NCBI GenBank assembly: GCA_965242495.1
Contig: OZ251446.1
Location: 1,922,001 to 1,986,000 of the forward strand
DNA length: 64,000 bases
DNA from: CBDESN01 sp965242495
GTDB lineage: Bacteria > Pseudomonadota > Alphaproteobacteria > MPNO01
Reading direction: 5' to 3'
The notes beneath the pieces were generated by a model. It made no database searches. It was not told the DNA's origin and worked only from the letters and a program-made list of their open reading frames with translations. Below, one piece after another: positions 19,515 through 27,246 of this stretch; within the stretch, counting starts at the first letter, position 1; each line of letters opens with the position of its first letter. The position numbers were made by a program, and so were the translations under genes.

Positions 19515-20382
19515 ACCGCGGCCGGCCGGGGAATCGCCGTCGCCGGCGGATGCGGCTCGCGCCGTCGCCGGGCTGCTGGTCGAGCGCAAGCAGACGGTGG
19601 CGGTCTCGGAGTCGGCGGCCGGAGGGCTGATCTCGGCCGCGCTGCTGTCGCTGCCGGGCGCGTCGGCGTATTTCCTGGGCGGCGGCGTGATCTATACGCG
19701 CGATGCGCGGCGCGGCCTGCTGGGCTTCCCGGCCGGGCAGGCGGCGGCGCGCGGGGCCACCGAGGCGCACGCCCTCGCGACCGCCCGCGCGGTGCGCCGA
19801 CGACTGGGCGCCAGCTGGGGGCTCGGCGAAAGCGGCGCCGCCGGCCCCGAAGGCAACCGCTACGGCGACCCGCCGGGCCATGTCTGCCTCGCCGTCGCCG
19901 GGCCGGCGGAGCGGACGGCGACGCTGGCCACCGGGCTCGCCGGGCGCGAGGCCAACATGCGAGCCTTCGCCGGTCACGCGCTGGCGTTTCTGGAGGCGAC
20001 GATCCGGGCCGGGGCGGCCCGCGGCGCCGGCGAGGTCGCCGTCTACGGCCTGAAGAACTGCGCCGCCTGCCGCAAGGCGCTCGACCGGCTCGCGGCGGAG
20101 GGAATCGCGCACCGGTTCCACGATCTGCGCGCGGACGGGCTGGAGCCGGCCCGGCTCGACGCCTGGATCGACGAGCTGGGCTGGGAGGCGTTGTTGAACC
20201 GACGCAGCGCCACTTGGCGGCAATTGCCGGCGCCGGCGCGCGCCGTCGCGGATGCGGCGGCCGCGGCGGCGCTGATGCGCGCCCATCCGGCCCTGATCAA
20301 ACGGCCCGTATTCGATCTCGGCGGGCGATGTCTGGTCGGTTTCGGCGACTCCCAGATGGCGGCCCTGCGCGCCGCCGGGTGA
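19507..20382 (+). CDS. Fusion of CinA C-terminal (PncC-like) domain and ArsC/YffB-like domain
   Basis: A 291-residue protein in one uninterrupted frame. Residues ~15-165 match the CinA C-terminal nicotinamide-nucleotide amidohydrolase fold (VAVSESAAGGLISAALLS, GVIYTRDARR, GESGAAGPEGN, GHVCLAVAGP). Residues ~178-290 match the ArsC/Spx-like YffB thioredoxin fold: AVYGLKNCAACRKALDRL with Cys185-x2-Cys188, WRQLP, and LIKRPVFDLG. CinA-C normally deamidates NMN. The first motif has Ser where Cys is common (CESTTGG in relatives), so activity is uncertain. The gene overlaps the oxygenase gene. A sequencing frameshift is unlikely because both domains share the frame without a gap. Confidence 0.85.
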   Translation: MAEPRPAGESPSPADAARAVAGLLVERKQTVAVSESAAGGLISAALLSLPGASAYFLGGGVIYTRDARRGLLGFPAGQAAARGATEAHALATARAVRRRLGASWGLGESGAAGPEGNRYGDPPGHVCLAVAGPAERTATLATGLAGREANMRAFAGHALAFLEATIRAGAARGAGEVAVYGLKNCAACRKALDRLAAEGIAHRFHDLRADGLEPARLDAWIDELGWEALLNRRSATWRQLPAPARAVADAAAAAALMRAHPALIKRPVFDLGGRCLVGFGDSQMAALRAAG

Positions 20383-20465
20383 CGGCCGGGGGATCGACGC
20401 GCCGGATTCGACGCGCTTGCATCGGGAAACGGGAGACGCCAGGATACGGGAGCTGGACCATGCGG

Positions 20466-20618
20466 GAGAGAAGCCAGCCATGTCGAAGAATCGAGGGACG
20501 GTGGAACTGCGCAGCCGCGCAGAGGGAACGGAAACGTTCAACATGCGAGAAAGGAGGCAGCCATGTTTACGTCAGGCATGACTACACAGCCGCGCAGCGG
20601 GGACGGAAACGTTCCAAC
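20466..20618 (+). repeat. Imperfect ~80-bp tandem duplication upstream of the SLATT-like gene
   Basis: A 31/32-bp core, beginning cagccgcgcag and ending ggaaacgttc(c)aac, occurs at 20512-20542 and 20587-20618 with two internal differences. Each core is preceded at similar distance by gaga..agccagccatgt / gaaaggaggcagccatgt (20475 and 20558). The whole block is thus a two-copy degenerate tandem repeat within the 286-bp noncoding space. No protein homology is seen in it. It directly precedes the membrane effector-like gene at 20669. Confidence 0.7.
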
Positions 20619-20668
20619 CAAGCTAACCATCTCCGACACGCTAAAACCACCGCCGAGGCCCAAGGACA

Positions 20669-21241
20669 ATGAGCGAGCAAAAGAAAAAGAGGGCTGACCT
20701 GGACGGCGAGCATTGGGACTTGCTGTTCGGGACGCGGCGGTCGATCCGGTATCATCTCCGGCGGCAGCGCTTCCTGGATAGGTGGCACAGATGGGGGGCT
20801 TTGTTCACGACCGTCGCCGGATCGGCGACGGTCGCTTTCCTGCTGGCGCAATACGAGCACGCTTCGATGGCGGCGGCGGCGCTGACGGCGTTTTTCGGCG
20901 CGTTCGAGGTCGTATTCGCGCCGGCGCGGTTGGCGCGGGACCATAACGGTCTGGCGCGGGAATTCATTGCGCTGGAGAAGGAACTGATCCGCGCCGAGGG
21001 CGCGCTCGACGACGGGCGGTTGCAGGAACTCCGGGCGGCGCGTCTCGACATCGAGGCGAAGGAGCCTCCCGCCTTGCGTGTGCTCGACGCCATGTGCCAT
21101 GACGAGTTGGCGCGCGCCATGGGGTTGGGCGACGACGAACGCTCCAACGTGACCTGGCTCCAGCGGCTGTTCGCCAACCTCTTCGACATTTCCGAACCTC
21201 GGATCCGGAAACGCGGCGAATTGTCTCCGACGCGGGGTTGA
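20669..21241 (+). CDS. SLATT-like two-TM membrane protein (putative effector)
   Basis: A 190-residue protein. After a basic segment RYHLRRQRFLDRWHRW come two hydrophobic helices (about residues 46-62 and 70-90), then a long charged helix rich in Glu/Arg (LAREFIALEKELIRAEGALD). This order, YHxxRxxFxDRW - TM - TM - amphipathic helix, is the pattern of SLATT proteins. Those are described as pore-forming effectors associated with nucleotide-sensing defence systems. No nucleotide-cyclase or SLOG partner is adjacent. The ATG at 20669 has AAGGA four bases upstream. The lower GC of its leader and the duplicated sequence upstream suggest acquisition. Function is inferred from architecture. Confidence 0.65.
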   Translation: MSEQKKKRADLDGEHWDLLFGTRRSIRYHLRRQRFLDRWHRWGALFTTVAGSATVAFLLAQYEHASMAAAALTAFFGAFEVVFAPARLARDHNGLAREFIALEKELIRAEGALDDGRLQELRAARLDIEAKEPPALRVLDAMCHDELARAMGLGDDERSNVTWLQRLFANLFDISEPRIRKRGELSPTRG

Positions 21242-21248
21242 ACGGGCC

Positions 21249-22541
21249 CTATGCCGGGGCCGCGGCCATGCGCGGCGTCGGCCGGTCGTCCATGAAGATC
21301 TGCGCGATGCCGGCGGCGACGCCGATGGCGACGCCCAGCTGCCAGGCGAGATCGTAGGAGCCGAACGCATCGAACAGCAGCCCGCCGCCCCAGGCGCCGA
21401 CGAAGGAGCCGGCCTGATGGCTGAGGAAGGCGATCCCGGAGAGGGTCGCGACGTGGCCCAAGCCGAAAATCTGCACCACGAGGCCGTTGACCAGCGGCGC
21501 CACGCCGAGCCATAGCAGCCCCATCACCGCGGCGAAGACCAGCGTCGTCGCCGGCGACGGCGGCAGCAGGAAAAACACCACGATGGTCAGCGAGCGCAGA
21601 ATGTAGACGACGCCCAGCAGGACGTGCTTGGGGAATCTCTGCCCGAGCCAGCCCAGCAGGTAGCAGCCGGCGGCGTTGAAGCCGCCGATGACCGCCAGCG
21701 CCTGCGCGCCGAGCTCGGGCGGTTGGCCGCAGAGCGCCAAATAGGCGGGAAGATGGGTGGACAGGAACACCAGCTGCAGGCCGCAGACGAAGAAGGACAC
21801 CGCCATGACGATATAGCCGCGGTGATGCGCCGCCTCGGCCAGCACCTGGCGAAGCGACAGATGCCGCTCCAGCCCGTGCAGGCCCGCCGGCGCGCCGAAG
21901 CGCGGCCGGTCGCCGGCGCCGCTGAAGAAGGCCGCGGGCAGCATCACCGCGCACAGGCCGAGGAAGCCGATCATCGCCATGTGCCAGCCGGCCTCCGAGA
22001 TCAGGACCTGGGCCAGCGGCGCGGCGACGAAGGTGCCGATCGAGCCGGCGGCGGAGACCGAACCCAGCACGACGCTGCGCCGGGCCGCCGAGACGGCGCG
22101 GGCGGTCGCCGCCAAAGCGAGGTTGAGCGCCGTGCAGGCGAGGGCCAACCCGATCATGACGCCCAGGCCCAGGATCAACAGCAGCGGGCCGGTCGCGAGC
22201 ATCGTCACGGCGAGGCCGGCGGCGAACAGCAGCGTGCCCAGGACGGTCACCATCCGGCAGCCGAAGCGGTCGGCGACTGCGCCGATCGCGGGCTGGCTCA
22301 ACCCCCAGACGATGTTCTGCACCGCGATGGCGAGGGTGAAATCGGCGACGGTGACGCCCACGTCCTGGGTGACCGGCGTGACGAACAGGCCGAAGCTCTG
22401 CCGCATGCCCATGCTCATGGTCAGCATCACGCTCGCGCCCGCGAGCACGGAGACCGTCTGCGCGTTGGTGTAGCCGGCCCCGTTGAGGGCCGTCCGGCGG
22501 CGGGGCTCCGATCCGGCCCGGGAAGACGTCGGGTCGTTCAC
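21249..22541 (-). CDS. MFS transporter
   Basis: A 430-residue major facilitator with about 12 hydrophobic segments. After TM1 it shows MSMGMRQSFGLFVTPVTQDVG (shortened) and GAVADRFGCRMV, the loop 2-3 signature (G-x3-D-R-x-G-x-R). Overall it resembles the oxalate/formate-antiporter-like MFS group common in alphaproteobacteria. The start is GTG at 22541, 13 bp after the cupin stop, so it is probably the third gene of a DUF2848-cupin-MFS operon. This arrangement suggests uptake of a small carboxylate processed by the neighbours; the substrate is not identifiable. It is convergent with the SLATT-like gene. Confidence 0.9.
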   Translation of the reverse strand: MNDPTSSRAGSEPRRRTALNGAGYTNAQTVSVLAGASVMLTMSMGMRQSFGLFVTPVTQDVGVTVADFTLAIAVQNIVWGLSQPAIGAVADRFGCRMVTVLGTLLFAAGLAVTMLATGPLLLILGLGVMIGLALACTALNLALAATARAVSAARRSVVLGSVSAAGSIGTFVAAPLAQVLISEAGWHMAMIGFLGLCAVMLPAAFFSGAGDRPRFGAPAGLHGLERHLSLRQVLAEAAHHRGYIVMAVSFFVCGLQLVFLSTHLPAYLALCGQPPELGAQALAVIGGFNAAGCYLLGWLGQRFPKHVLLGVVYILRSLTIVVFFLLPPSPATTLVFAAVMGLLWLGVAPLVNGLVVQIFGLGHVATLSGIAFLSHQAGSFVGAWGGGLLFDAFGSYDLAWQLGVAIGVAAGIAQIFMDDRPTPRMAAAPA

Positions 22542-22554
22542 CCGCGATCCCCGG

Positions 22555-22944
22555 CTACGGCCCGTCGGACTCGTCGTAATAGTGGCTTTCGAGCAGGACG
22601 CAGCCGCCCTCCGACTTGAACGGGCCGTGCAGGGCGCCGGGCGGGCGGCAGGCGTAGGTGTTGGGGGCGAAGCGCTCCCCGCCCTCGCCGTTGGCGTCGT
22701 TGCCGACCGTGAGATCGCCCGAGACCTGCCATACCTCCTCCCAATAGTCGTGCACGAACGGCTCGGTCGAATAGGCGCCGGCTTCGATCCGCAGCAGGCG
22801 GGTGCGGCCGCCGGTCTTGTTCTCCTCGTCGAGGAACCCGGTCAGGATCTTGTGGCTGAACCCCGGCGGATAGCCCGGGACGAGTTCGAAACCGTCGTCG
22901 AGCGCTATGGGGTGGAACTCCCGGTGGTCCTTGTTGACGGGCAC
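22555..22944 (-). CDS. Cupin-domain protein
   Basis: A 129-residue single-domain cupin. HDYWEEVWQVSGDL gives the His/Glu ligands of motif 1, and YACRPPGALHGPFKSEGGC the P-P-G and His of motif 2. Small stand-alone cupins of this type are usually metal-dependent isomerases or dioxygenases. It lies between the DUF2848 gene (21 bp upstream) and the MFS gene (13 bp downstream), so it probably acts on the transported compound or its product. Confidence 0.88.
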   Translation of the reverse strand: MPVNKDHREFHPIALDDGFELVPGYPPGFSHKILTGFLDEENKTGGRTRLLRIEAGAYSTEPFVHDYWEEVWQVSGDLTVGNDANGEGGERFAPNTYACRPPGALHGPFKSEGGCVLLESHYYDESDGP

Positions 22945-22965
22945 GGCGATTCTCCCTTTCCGACG

Positions 22966-23625
22966 TCATTCCGAGACCGGCAGCGCGCGGACGTCGTAGC
23001 CGTGCGCGATACGCCGGCGCAGCACCGGATCCTCGATCTCGAACTCGAACCGCGCCGCCGCCGCGACCCCGCCCTGCACGGCGAGGGTGCCGCCGAACAT
23101 CGCGGTACCGGCGGGAAGCCGGGCGGCGCCGTTGAACGAACGGGCGATCAGGTCTTCGGGCGGGCGCATGGCCGCGACCGCCCCTTCCTGATACAGGCGC
23201 CGGTCGCCGTCCTCGACCGCCCAGGAGCGCAGCAGCAGCTCGTCCCAATGGCCGGCGACGTCGGCGTAGCGCCATGCCTCGGGCGCCACCGGCTTGGCGC
23301 AGATCTGTTTGGACACGGTGACGGAATAGGCCTCGACCTTGCGGTCGGTGTGGTCCGAACCGACCCCGACGACCATGCCGTCCGGCGTCCCGATCAGGAC
23401 GAACTCGACCTCGCCGCTCGAATCGGCGCCCGGAACCTCGATCGCCCCGCCCGTCGTCAGCAGCGAGGCGGCGAGGCGGTAGAAGCACGGAACGAGTCCG
23501 GGCCGGGGAACGCCGATCTCCTCGAGCTCGGCGATGTGCTTCTCGACCGCGGCCGCGTCGCGGCCGGTCCAGCCGGCGACGATCAACGACCGGACCGCGG
23601 CCGGCGAAACTTCCTGGATCGTCAT
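22966..23625 (-). CDS. DUF2848 family protein (fumarylacetoacetase-like fold)
   Basis: A 219-residue protein matching DUF2848: VAGWTGRD, HIAELEEIGVPRPG, VGVGSDHTDRKVEAYSV and SKQICAKPVAP are recognisable. The family is related to fumarylacetoacetate hydrolase-fold enzymes and usually accompanies transport and catabolism genes; its reaction is not established. The start at 23625 (MTIQEVSP) was chosen because homology begins just after it. The frame stays open to an ATG pair at 23700 preceded by GGGGGAT, which would add 25 low-complexity residues. Confidence 0.85.
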   Translation of the reverse strand: MTIQEVSPAAVRSLIVAGWTGRDAAAVEKHIAELEEIGVPRPGLVPCFYRLAASLLTTGGAIEVPGADSSGEVEFVLIGTPDGMVVGVGSDHTDRKVEAYSVTVSKQICAKPVAPEAWRYADVAGHWDELLLRSWAVEDGDRRLYQEGAVAAMRPPEDLIARSFNGAARLPAGTAMFGGTLAVQGGVAAAARFEFEIEDPVLRRRIAHGYDVRALPVSE

Positions 23626-23816
23626 CGTTTCCGGCGCAAGGTGGACCCGAGATTCGCGCCGGCGCCGGTCGCCCGGACCGTCCGGCGATCCGCGCATCAT
23701 ATCCCCCGGCGCCGAGCGACGATAGCCCGGCCGGCGCGGTTGCGCGCGGCCGTCGGCGGCTCGGAGGCCGTTCGAGAAAACATGCGCGAACCGCCCGCGC
23801 TGGACAGGAGCCGGCC

Positions 23817-24008
23817 TTACTCGAACCGGGCTTCGTTCAACCGCCAGTAGACGTCGGTTCCCCGCAACGCCTTGTTGTCTTTCGTATAATCGAAGGGGGT
23901 CTCGCCGGCATCGATCAACGCCGCAATCATCGCCAGGGCGTATGTCGGAATGGCGAGCATGGTCAGGTTCCGCAGCACCCGATCAGATCGAGAATCCCGC
24001 TTATCCAT
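23817..24008 (-). pseudogene. Remnant of an ankyrin-repeat protein gene (C-terminal end)
   Basis: A 63-residue frame whose last ~35 residues (IAALIDAGETPFDYTKDN, then a conserved-looking ALRGTDVYWRLNEARF end) look like the last ankyrin repeat and tail of secreted ankyrin proteins. The usual loop between DAG and TP (of the kind ADPNARDxxGK) is missing, and the N-terminal 25 residues carry no ankyrin signal. So it is probably a deleted, decayed copy. It lies at the edge of the repeat/IS patch, which is a plausible cause. A short functional gene cannot be excluded. Confidence 0.5.
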
Positions 24009-24138
24009 GAAAGTCGTCTCTGGCGAGAAGGCGTCGTCCGAAATGGATTCCCGCTTTCGAGTGTGTGAAGAAACCCTTGGCGTATCCGCCTCGAGCCGAT
24101 GGCCTTCCCGGGGCCAGTGTCCCGGGGGGGGGCCCCCT

Positions 24139-24217
24139 CGTCATTCCCGCGAAAGAGCGTGTGAAGAAATCCCGAGACGTCCGCGTGGGCGTCGGTTCAG
24201 CCGACCAAGCGCGCGAA
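24139..24217 (+). repeat. 79-bp inverted repeat, left copy
   Basis: This 79-bp stretch (from cgtcattcccgcg to aagcgcgcgaa) is the exact reverse complement of 26131-26209, about 1.9 kb away on the other side of the IS1182-like element. It contains the cattcccgcgaaagagcgtgtgaagaa motif shared with the other repeats of the patch. Confidence 0.95.
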
Positions 24218-24295
24218 ATTCCCGGGCGCGTGGGAATGACGGGAGAGGCTTGTAGCGACGGCCCGAGGGAGGCCGTCGCGGCCCCCTCTCTCGTC

Positions 24296-25898
24296 ATTCC
24301 CGCTTTCGAGCGTGTGAAGAACCCCTTGGCGTTTGGGATGGGTCGTGATTCTGTGGGTTGGTCGTTGGTTTGTGAGGGAGGGTTGTTATGTCGGTTGTGG
24401 GAGGTGCTCGCTGCATGCGCCCGGATCGTCATCAGTTGGAGTGGCGGATGGTGGATTTGGATGGGACGCTTGCGCCGGATCATCGGGCGCGTGTGGTTTG
24501 GGGTTTCGTGTCGGGCATGGATCTGAGCGCGTTTTATGCGCGGATCGGTTCTCGTGAGCATGGTTCGGGTCGGCCTGCGGCGGACCCTGCGGTTTTGTTG
24601 GCGTTGTGGCTGTACGCGACGTTGGAGGGAGTGGGTTCGGCGCGTCGTCTTGCGCATCTGTGCGAGAGTGACATGGCGTATCGGTGGCTGTGTGGAGGTG
24701 TGCGAGTGAACTACCATGGTCTGAGCGATTTCCGGGGTGGGCATGGGGCTGTGCTGGATGGTCTATTGAGCGAGCAGGTTGCGGCGCTTGTGGCGTCGGG
24801 GATGGTGAGTTTGGAGGAGGTGGCGGTTGACGGGACGAAGGTTCGAGCGAGCGCGGGTTCGGGTTCGTTTCGCGGCGAGCGGGGTTTGTCGGGCTACGAG
24901 GCGGCGGCGCGGGAACGGGTTGCGGCGCTGAGGTCGGAGTTGGCGAGCGATCCGGCGGCCGGGTCGCGGCGTCTTCGCGCGGCGCGGGCGCGGGCCGAAC
25001 GCGAGCTTGCGGAGAAGGTTGCGGCGGCGCGGAAACAGCTTGCGGCGTTGCGCGCGGAGAAGGCGGGGCGGTCTCGGACGCACAAGAAGGCGGAGAAGAA
25101 GAAGCCGGGGCCGAAGGTCTCGACGACGGATGCGCAGGCGCGCCGGATGCGGTTTGCCGACGGCGGTGTGGGGGCGGGGTACAATCTCCAATTGGCGGTG
25201 AGCACCGATAGTCACGTCATTGTGGGGGTCCAGGAGACGGATCGTCGCAACGACGCGGGTTTGGCGGGTTCGATGGTTGAGCAGATCGAGCGGCGCTATG
25301 GCGCGCGCCCGGCGCGCTTGCTGGCGGATACGCGCTATGCCGCGCGCAAGGACGTGCTGGCGTTGGGTGGGAAGGGGGTGGAGGTTTACACGCCGCCGGC
25401 TCCGGTGAAACAGGCGGCGAAGGCCGAGAGCGTGCGCCGTCGTGAACGCGGACGCGCCGGCGAACCGGTTGCGTTGCAGGCTTGGCGCGCCCGCATGGCG
25501 AGCGAGGCGGGGCAAACGATCTATCGTCGTCGCATGAGGGTCGAGGGGGTCAATGGCGTCGTCAAGCAACGGGGATTGGGCCGCCTTGTGGTCCGCGGGC
25601 TTGCCAAGGTGCGGGCGGTGGCGTTGCTGCACGCTCTGGCGCACAATCTGTGGCGCGGTCATCGGCTCGCCTGTATGGCCGGATGAGCATCGCAACCCGC
25701 CCTGCCGCCGCCCCGCCCCTTGCCCGACCCATGCCGGGAGCGGCTTGAAACCCGCCGCCGCGCACGACCGCCGCCGCGCCGGACGAACCCACCACCCAAC
25801 GCCCTAACCCGCCGCCGCCGCACGACCGCCACACCGAACCGGCAGGGTCCTATCCCTAACGAACGCCAAGATTCCTTCACACGCTCGAAAGCGGGAAT
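24296..25898 (+). mobile_element. IS1182-like insertion sequence with REP-like ends
   Basis: A single transposase gene is bounded by matching inverted sequence. The left end attcccgctttcgagcgtgtgaa (24296-24318) is the exact inverse of 25876-25898. Inside it, CTTGGCGTT followed closely by GGGAT(G/A)GG occurs inverted on both sides (24325 region and 25850 region) with a 5-bp insertion on the right. The outer 23 bp belong to the genomic REP-like repeat family. So the true IS termini may be the inner CTTGGCGTT sequences, with the element inserted in a hairpin repeat. Boundaries are approximate. Confidence 0.7.
24388..25686 (+). CDS. IS1182-family (DDE) transposase
   Basis: A 432-residue transposase. 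The N-terminal DUF772-like domain reads GRPAADPAVLLALWLYATLEG and SDMAYRWLCGG. The DDE catalytic Asp residues are in EVAVDGTKVRA and LLADTRYAARKD, and the Glu in RMRVEGVNGVVKQRGL. A ~100-residue charged coiled insert (ARARAERELAEKVAAARKQL and a Lys-rich AEKKKPGPK) lies between the first and second Asp. It appears intact. Codons use far more G/T-ending triplets (ggt, gtt, ttg) than neighbouring genes, indicating foreign origin. The ATG at 24388 has GGGAGGG upstream. Confidence 0.9.
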   Translation: MSVVGGARCMRPDRHQLEWRMVDLDGTLAPDHRARVVWGFVSGMDLSAFYARIGSREHGSGRPAADPAVLLALWLYATLEGVGSARRLAHLCESDMAYRWLCGGVRVNYHGLSDFRGGHGAVLDGLLSEQVAALVASGMVSLEEVAVDGTKVRASAGSGSFRGERGLSGYEAAARERVAALRSELASDPAAGSRRLRAARARAERELAEKVAAARKQLAALRAEKAGRSRTHKKAEKKKPGPKVSTTDAQARRMRFADGGVGAGYNLQLAVSTDSHVIVGVQETDRRNDAGLAGSMVEQIERRYGARPARLLADTRYAARKDVLALGGKGVEVYTPPAPVKQAAKAESVRRRERGRAGEPVALQAWRARMASEAGQTIYRRRMRVEGVNGVVKQRGLGRLVVRGLAKVRAVALLHALAHNLWRGHRLACMAG

Positions 25899-26460
25899 CC
25901 ATATTCGTATCTCGATTCCTGTTTCCGTCGGGACGAGGGGCCTGTGACGACGGCCCGGGAAGCCGTCGGTCGAGGCGGATACGCCCAAAGACCCGTCCTT
26001 TCCCGCCATGGATTCCCGCTTTCGCGGGAATGACGAGGGGGGGGCGCGACGGCCTCCCTCGGGCCGTTGTCACGGGCCTCCCTCGTCATTCCCCCGCTTT
26101 CGCGGGGGCAGGCTCCGCGCGCTCGGAGACTTCGCGCGCTTGGTCGGCTGAACCGACGCCCACGCGGACGTCTCGGGATTTCTTCACACGCTCTTTCGCG
26201 GGAATGACGGAGGGGGGCTGCGATGACGGGCGAAGGAAGCCATCGGCTCGAGGCGGACGCCAAGGACCTGTCCTTTCCCGTCCTGGATTCCCGCTTTCGC
26301 GGGAATGACGAGGGGGGCTGTGACGACGGTCCAAGGGAGGCCGTCGGTCGGGACGGATACGCCCTAGGACCCGTCCTTTCCCACCATGGATTCCCGATGA
26401 CGGGGGACGAGGGGGAGCTGTAACGACGGCTCGAGGCGGATGGGTCAAGGACCTGTCATT
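25899..26460. repeat. Cluster of REP-like palindromic repeats without genes
   Basis: The stretch between the IS and the TauE gene contains no credible gene. It is a mosaic of degenerate modules. These include a perfect hairpin ggattcccgctttcgcgggaatga at ~26009-26032 and again at ~26286-26309, and a longer-stem variant cattcccccgctttcgcgggggc at ~26089. Between them are repeats of acgaggggggctgtgacgacgg, gaggccgtcggtcg and ggatacgccc..gacccgtcctttcccgccatgga. Similar modules precede the IS (24040-24300). This is the classical arrangement of clustered REP/BIME-like elements. Confidence 0.8.
26131..26209 (-). repeat. 79-bp inverted repeat, right copy
   Basis: Exact reverse complement of 24139-24217 (ttcgcgcgcttggtcggctg at its left end, cgcgggaatgacg at its right end). 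The two copies enclose the IS1182-like element and its adjacent repeats, so homologous recombination between them would invert about 1.9 kb including the transposase. Confidence 0.95.
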
Positions 26461-26502
26461 TCCCGCTTCTGCCGCGCGGCGGGGCGGTCGTAGGATGGGC
26501 GC

Positions 26503-27246
26503 ATGCTCGAACCCGGTATGCTCGTCTTCGTCGCATCGACCTTTTTGATCGCCGGGGCGATCAAGGGGCTGGTGGGGCTCGGGCTTCCGACCGTCTCGCT
26601 GGCGTTGCTCACGGTGACCGTCGGCTTGCAGCCGGCGATGGCGCTGCTGCTCGCGCCTTCCTTCGCAACCAATGCATGGCAGGCCTTCGCCGGCGGCGAC
26701 GCGCGGGCGCTGGCGGCGCGGTTGTGGCCGTTCCTGCTGACGGCGATGCCGGCGGTCTGGGTGGGCGTGCTGGTGCTGGGCGCAGCGGACGTGCGGCTGT
26801 TGTCGGCGATGCTGGGCGTCCTTACGGTCGTCTACGCGCTGATCGGGCTGCGCCGCCCGAGACTGTCCTTTCCCCGGCGCGCGGAGGGATGGGCGAGCCC
26901 CCTGCTGGGAACCACGAACGGCTTGCTCACCGGGATGACCGGCTCGTTCGTGTTGCCGGGCGTGCCCTATTTCCAGGCCCTCGGCATGCGCCGCGACACG
27001 TTCATCCAGGCGATCGGCATGCTGGCCCTGGCGTCCACGGTGGCGCTCGGCCTTTCGCTCGGCGGACAGCGCTTCCTGACCGCGGACCATGCGATGGCGT
27101 CCGCAATCGCGACCGTCCCGGCGGTCGCCGGGATGGGGTTGGGCCAGCTGCTCCGCCGGCGGATACCCGAAGAGGGGTTCCGGCGCGTGTTCCTGCTGGC
27201 GTTGCTGGGCCTCGGGGCGGCGATCGTCGTCCGGTCGGCGCCGTGA
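26503..27246 (+). CDS. TauE/SafE (DUF81) family membrane permease
   Basis: A 247-residue inner-membrane protein with about seven to eight hydrophobic segments. GAIKGLVGLGLPTVSLALL in TM1 and TNGLLTGMTGSFVLPGVPYFQ in the second half (shortened) are the paired TauE/SafE signatures. The family exports sulfite or organosulfonates or imports small anions; the substrate here is unknown. Its stop overlaps the GTG start of recQ (GTGA), so they are likely coexpressed, though functionally unrelated. Confidence 0.9.
   Translation: MLEPGMLVFVASTFLIAGAIKGLVGLGLPTVSLALLTVTVGLQPAMALLLAPSFATNAWQAFAGGDARALAARLWPFLLTAMPAVWVGVLVLGAADVRLLSAMLGVLTVVYALIGLRRPRLSFPRRAEGWASPLLGTTNGLLTGMTGSFVLPGVPYFQALGMRRDTFIQAIGMLALASTVALGLSLGGQRFLTADHAMASAIATVPAVAGMGLGQLLRRRIPEEGFRRVFLLALLGLGAAIVVRSAP

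Noticed and set aside
20512..20618. Two-repeat mini-CRISPR before the SLATT-like gene.
   Set aside because: Only two imperfect copies, and homology extends beyond the core into the 'spacer'; a degenerate tandem duplication is simpler.
25899..26460. A CRISPR-like array made of the repeated hairpins.
   Set aside because: Unit lengths and spacings are irregular, repeats are palindromic and mixed in orientation, and no cas gene is present; REP-like elements explain it.
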